A DNA stretch of 64,000 bases, from contig JAHRHY010000012.1 of NCBI GenBank assembly GCA_019671135.1, positions 558,001 through 622,000 of the forward strand, read 5' to 3'. Positions 61,329 to 64,000 of this stretch are shown here, piece after piece. The DNA comes from Linnemannia hyalina. Lineage: Eukaryota; Mortierellomycota; Mortierellomycetes; Mortierellales; Mortierellaceae. The notes under the pieces are model-generated. The model was not told where the DNA came from, ran no database searches, and was given only the letters and a program-made list of their open reading frames with translations. The translations under genes were made by a program, and so were the position numbers. Numbering within the stretch: the first letter of the stretch is position 1; the number at the start of each line of letters is the position of its first letter.

Positions 61329-62549
61329 GGTTCAAGAAGAGAGTGTGTAAGTGACAAAGAGAATCAAGGGAGTGAAAAAGCGTGTGAGTAAGGGGCAGGA
61401 ATTGGGGAGCGGAAGAGTGGAGTGGGTGGGAAAAGAAGGAGAGAGAGAGAGAGAAATTTAGAACTTGGTGGGATTAGAATGGCATAAAAAGGGACGTCAG
61501 GGCACAGTGTACCTTTTATTTGTGAGCCGTTCGGCACCTTTCCCTCTCTCCCGTCCTCTTGCTCACTGCTTATTGGTTCGCTCTTTGCTATATGCAGCAA
61601 CAAAAGTGTGACAAAATAACGGAGTGCACAGGAACTGGATGGATAGCTTTGCAACATGACAACTGCCGGCTGGCTCCTCCTCTTGCTTTGCTTATTTTCG
61701 GCTTGGATGCGCAATTACGCTCATGGCATGATCATAGGCATGGCGAGAAAATAATAATAAAAATCGGCCTGCGGATCCCACATGTCCCTGGCTGGCCCAG
61801 CTGTTGCATATTACTGCATTCTCAGCATAACTCTGTCCCTCCCTCCTCTACTCGCTCTCTCCACAAACAAAACAAAAAGAAAACATGACGAGAAGAACGC
61901 CTTGAAGGTGAATAGTTTGTATTAACCTTATGGTAAAAAAAAACACAAAGCATACAGCGTCAACGGGTAGCACGCTAAGGCACTTTGTTGCCGTTTTGTT
62001 TGTTTGTAGTTTGCACACAATTGTGTTGTTTTGTCGAGGATCAGCCGTCTTGGCAAACTGATACCTGTGTGTAGCTATGCAGCATGTGATGGCTGTCCCG
62101 GTTCTCCTATTGCTCGGTCCACTCCTCTTTGCCTTTTTCTTTTTAGCCAAGGAGCAATTAGTTGAGAAGATGTAGATTAAACTGAATAGATGAGTAACCT
62201 CGACAATATTTCCTCGTAGGTCTGTAAGCGGCTCAACGGTGGACACAATCACTGTTCCTATCGTAAAATAAACATGGCGCTCTGAAGCGTGTTGATGGGT
62301 CCTTTGATTTTTTTATTCGCAAAAGAGGTGATATGATACAAGGCGAAAGGGAAGAAAGGACAATAATGAGGGGGATAATACTCTTTGCAAAATACGTGCT
62401 ATGTATGCATCTTGGTCCCGTGGAGCCACCGAGGAAACAAACAATTCTGGCTGAGCACAAACGGCGAAGGAAGGAAGGAAGGAAGGGTGGGCGTATGATG
62501 CGGGCGAGGCGAAGGATAAAAAGGACAAAAGAAAGGCGCGGCCATCCAG
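61329..62549. other. Upstream region of the CRAL-TRIO gene and 3' region of the HIRAN gene
   Basis: Both neighbours run on the minus strand. The 1.2 kb includes a pyrimidine-rich leader for the CRAL-TRIO gene (about 61340-61460). Frames are short and overlapping, with no recognisable domain. Confidence 0.5.
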
Positions 62550-63362
62550 TTAGGCTTGAAGACGATACTTGACGCTGGCGAGGTAGGCGCGAAGGTAGGT
62601 GAGCTTCATATGTTCGATTCCAAGCTGATCCTTCAATGCGTTTGCCTCGTCCCTCCCGACATAGGCTGCATGGAACCACTTGCCGTTCTTGGCGACCATG
62701 ACCTTGATCGCGTTCTTGTCAACGGGGTTATTGCGATCCCGTTCCAGCCTGACTTGATCAGTGGGTGAGAAGACGTGTCCACTCCTGTACCTCATGCCAA
62801 CAAACGTGATCTCTGTGTCGAGGGGCGCATTCTCGGTCGTCTTGCGCTTCAGGTGTGGCTGTGAGGTTGTTGATGACTGCGATGACAGGGACTGAGACGC
62901 GTTTTGCGATGGCTGCGATGCTGTTGATTGCGATCCGTTGAAAGGTTGTGATGAAGGCTGTGATGAAGACTGTGATGAAGACTGTGATGATTGTTGTGTT
63001 GACTGCCCCGTCTTTGGCACGACCCTGGCGTTGTTCAGAGTTGTTACTGCTGCTGTTGCCTTTGCAGTCGCCAGTGCTGCCGCTGCTGTTGTGATTGTTG
63101 GAAATGCCTTTGGTGCTGCCAAGGAAGAATAAGGCTGAGAGAGAGTTGGGCGTGAGGACGACGACGAGGAGGTTGATTCTATTGGTTCGAGCCAGTGGGC
63201 CTTTCGCTTGAGGACTCCCATAGCTCTGTTCTCGAGGTCTTTGCTGAAGAGGTCCATGACGTCCTGGACTCCCTTGAGGTAGGCGGCCCTCTCCCTCCAG
63301 TCGAGCCGGTCAAAGTAGGCCTTTGAGACGTATTTCCTGGCAAACGGGGGTATGTTGTCCAT
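62550..63362 (-). CDS. Small HIRAN-domain protein
   Basis: A single-exon gene of 270 residues. The C-terminal 85 residues match the HIRAN pattern: TEITFVGMRYRSGHVFSP, then VRLERDRNNPVDKNAIKVMV, a short loop, and KWFHAAYVGRDEANALKDQL. HIRAN domains in HLTF and Rad5 bind 3' DNA ends at stalled forks. The N-terminal 60 residues are a charged helical region (FARKYVSKAYFDRLDWRERA). The middle is Ser/Gln-rich disordered sequence. No SNF2 helicase, RING or nuclease domain is present in the frame or beside it, so the protein is a stand-alone HIRAN protein. A role in DNA repair is inference. The start at 63362 is the first ATG of the frame with a coherent N-terminus. Confidence 0.8.
   Translation of the reverse strand: MDNIPPFARKYVSKAYFDRLDWRERAAYLKGVQDVMDLFSKDLENRAMGVLKRKAHWLEPIESTSSSSSSRPTLSQPYSSLAAPKAFPTITTAAAALATAKATAAVTTLNNARVVPKTGQSTQQSSQSSSQSSSQPSSQPFNGSQSTASQPSQNASQSLSSQSSTTSQPHLKRKTTENAPLDTEITFVGMRYRSGHVFSPTDQVRLERDRNNPVDKNAIKVMVAKNGKWFHAAYVGRDEANALKDQLGIEHMKLTYLRAYLASVKYRLQA
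62942..62995 (-). repeat. In-frame 12-base repeat coding for SSQS units
   Basis: Near-identical tgtgatgaagac-type units repeat about four times and code for the Ser/Gln-rich linker of the HIRAN protein. Being a multiple of three, length changes would keep the frame. Confidence 0.7.
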
Positions 63363-64000
63363 GGCTTGTCTGTCGGTTTGACGAAAGCGAGAAGGTGATG
63401 GGTTGTCGCCGAATTGATTGAGGAGGAGAGGGAAAAAAAAATAAACGAAAAAATTAGCGGCGCAATTTTCCTCTACTGAAGACAGGTGTCAGTCACACCT
63501 TACGGCATGAGCAAAGAACAAACAGTAGGGAACACCGCTCCCTTTCACCACATCAATTGATCATTGATCGATCTATCTATCATCACAAAGGGCCACATCA
63601 GCCTTACTGCCCCTTCTTACCGCATAATACACATTCTTCTGAAGAACACGATAACTACCGATCACCCTCCTACTTTTGTACCAATGTCGCATAGTCAAAC
63701 GCCCTGACAGTTTATCCCCTGGTTGCAGTGCCACTGGAATAGATAAGACGCCCTTTGTCCTAGAGCAATTGACACGAAACATAAAGTGGCTTTCTCCAGG
63801 AAAACGATGGACAACAACAGCAACAACAACAACAACAAGAAGACCAATCACTAATGCATACTACATACATCGCATACATACGAAAGATACTCCGGGGTCA
63901 TGCCTTATGCCGGCTCATTTTTGCGGCATCCATCACAAAGAAAAAGGCGATTGAGAGTTTGTTTGTCTGAAAGATTCAGGGTTCAGTGCCTATTTTTATT
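63363..64000. other. Right edge of the window; no supported gene
   Basis: Contains the promoter side of the HIRAN gene and an ACA/CAA repeat near 63800-63840. Two frames of about 92 codons on opposite strands overlap completely and have no recognised domain. A gene reaching in from beyond the window cannot be excluded. Confidence 0.4.

Noticed and set aside
63573..63851. 92-codon minus-strand frame with a hydrophobic Val-rich start
   Set aside because: The Val run is the antisense of an ACA repeat and an overlapping plus frame is equally long. No domain is visible.

Overview
The window reads as nuclear DNA of a filamentous fungus. Its protein-coding genes carry short GT-AG introns, mostly about 75 to 300 bases. 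It holds a Zn2Cys6 transcription factor, an STE3-like receptor candidate and a Sec14-type protein, one nuclear tRNA gene, and many pyrimidine-rich 5' leaders and simple repeats. A WASP protein that keeps a canonical CRIB motif and an intron-rich set of housekeeping genes suggest an early-diverging lineage such as Mortierellomycota or Mucoromycota. That placement is inference, not demonstrated. I see no mobile element, CRISPR array, rRNA or sign of recent transfer.

Layout. 1-2.8 kb: upstream DNA without a supported gene. 2.8-6.8 kb (+): Zn2Cys6 fungal-specific transcription factor. 9.1-11.5 kb (+): MFS transporter. 11.9-16.6 kb (-): a membrane-anchored protein with a long Ala/Lys-rich LEA/apolipoprotein-like repeat tail, in which all five introns are phase 1. 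17.4-20.6 kb (+): RIX7/NVL AAA-ATPase. 20.8-24.0 kb (+): ecdysoneless/SGT1 homologue. 24.1-25.3 kb (-): SRP19. 26.8-30.6 kb (+): polytopic membrane protein resembling STE3 pheromone receptors. 30.8-33.3 kb (-): WASP/Las17. 33.6-35.4 kb (-): oxysterol-binding protein. 35.9 kb (-): tRNA-Asn(GTT). 36.3-39.1 kb (+): CDF zinc transporter. 39.6-44.6 kb (-): a 1671-residue orphan low-complexity protein. 46.3-49.2 kb (-): CCR4-NOT subunit NOT3/5. 52.6-56.8 kb (+): ABCB-type full ABC transporter. 57.3-59.6 kb (+): methionyl-tRNA formyltransferase. 59.7-61.3 kb (-): CRAL-TRIO/Sec14-like protein. 62.5-63.4 kb (-): small HIRAN-domain protein. The last 0.6 kb shows nothing I can support.

The genes do not form a pathway cluster. 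Most are housekeeping: ribosome biogenesis, protein targeting, mRNA decay, mitochondrial translation initiation, actin, and lipid or metal transport. Several neighbours are tightly convergent, with 92 to about 485 bases between stop codons. The least explained loci are the LEA-like membrane protein, the 1671-residue orphan, the receptor-like protein with eight predicted membrane segments, and the stand-alone HIRAN protein.

Exon structures were assembled by hand from splice signals and reading-frame continuity. Each multi-exon model closes in frame, but none is confirmed by transcripts.
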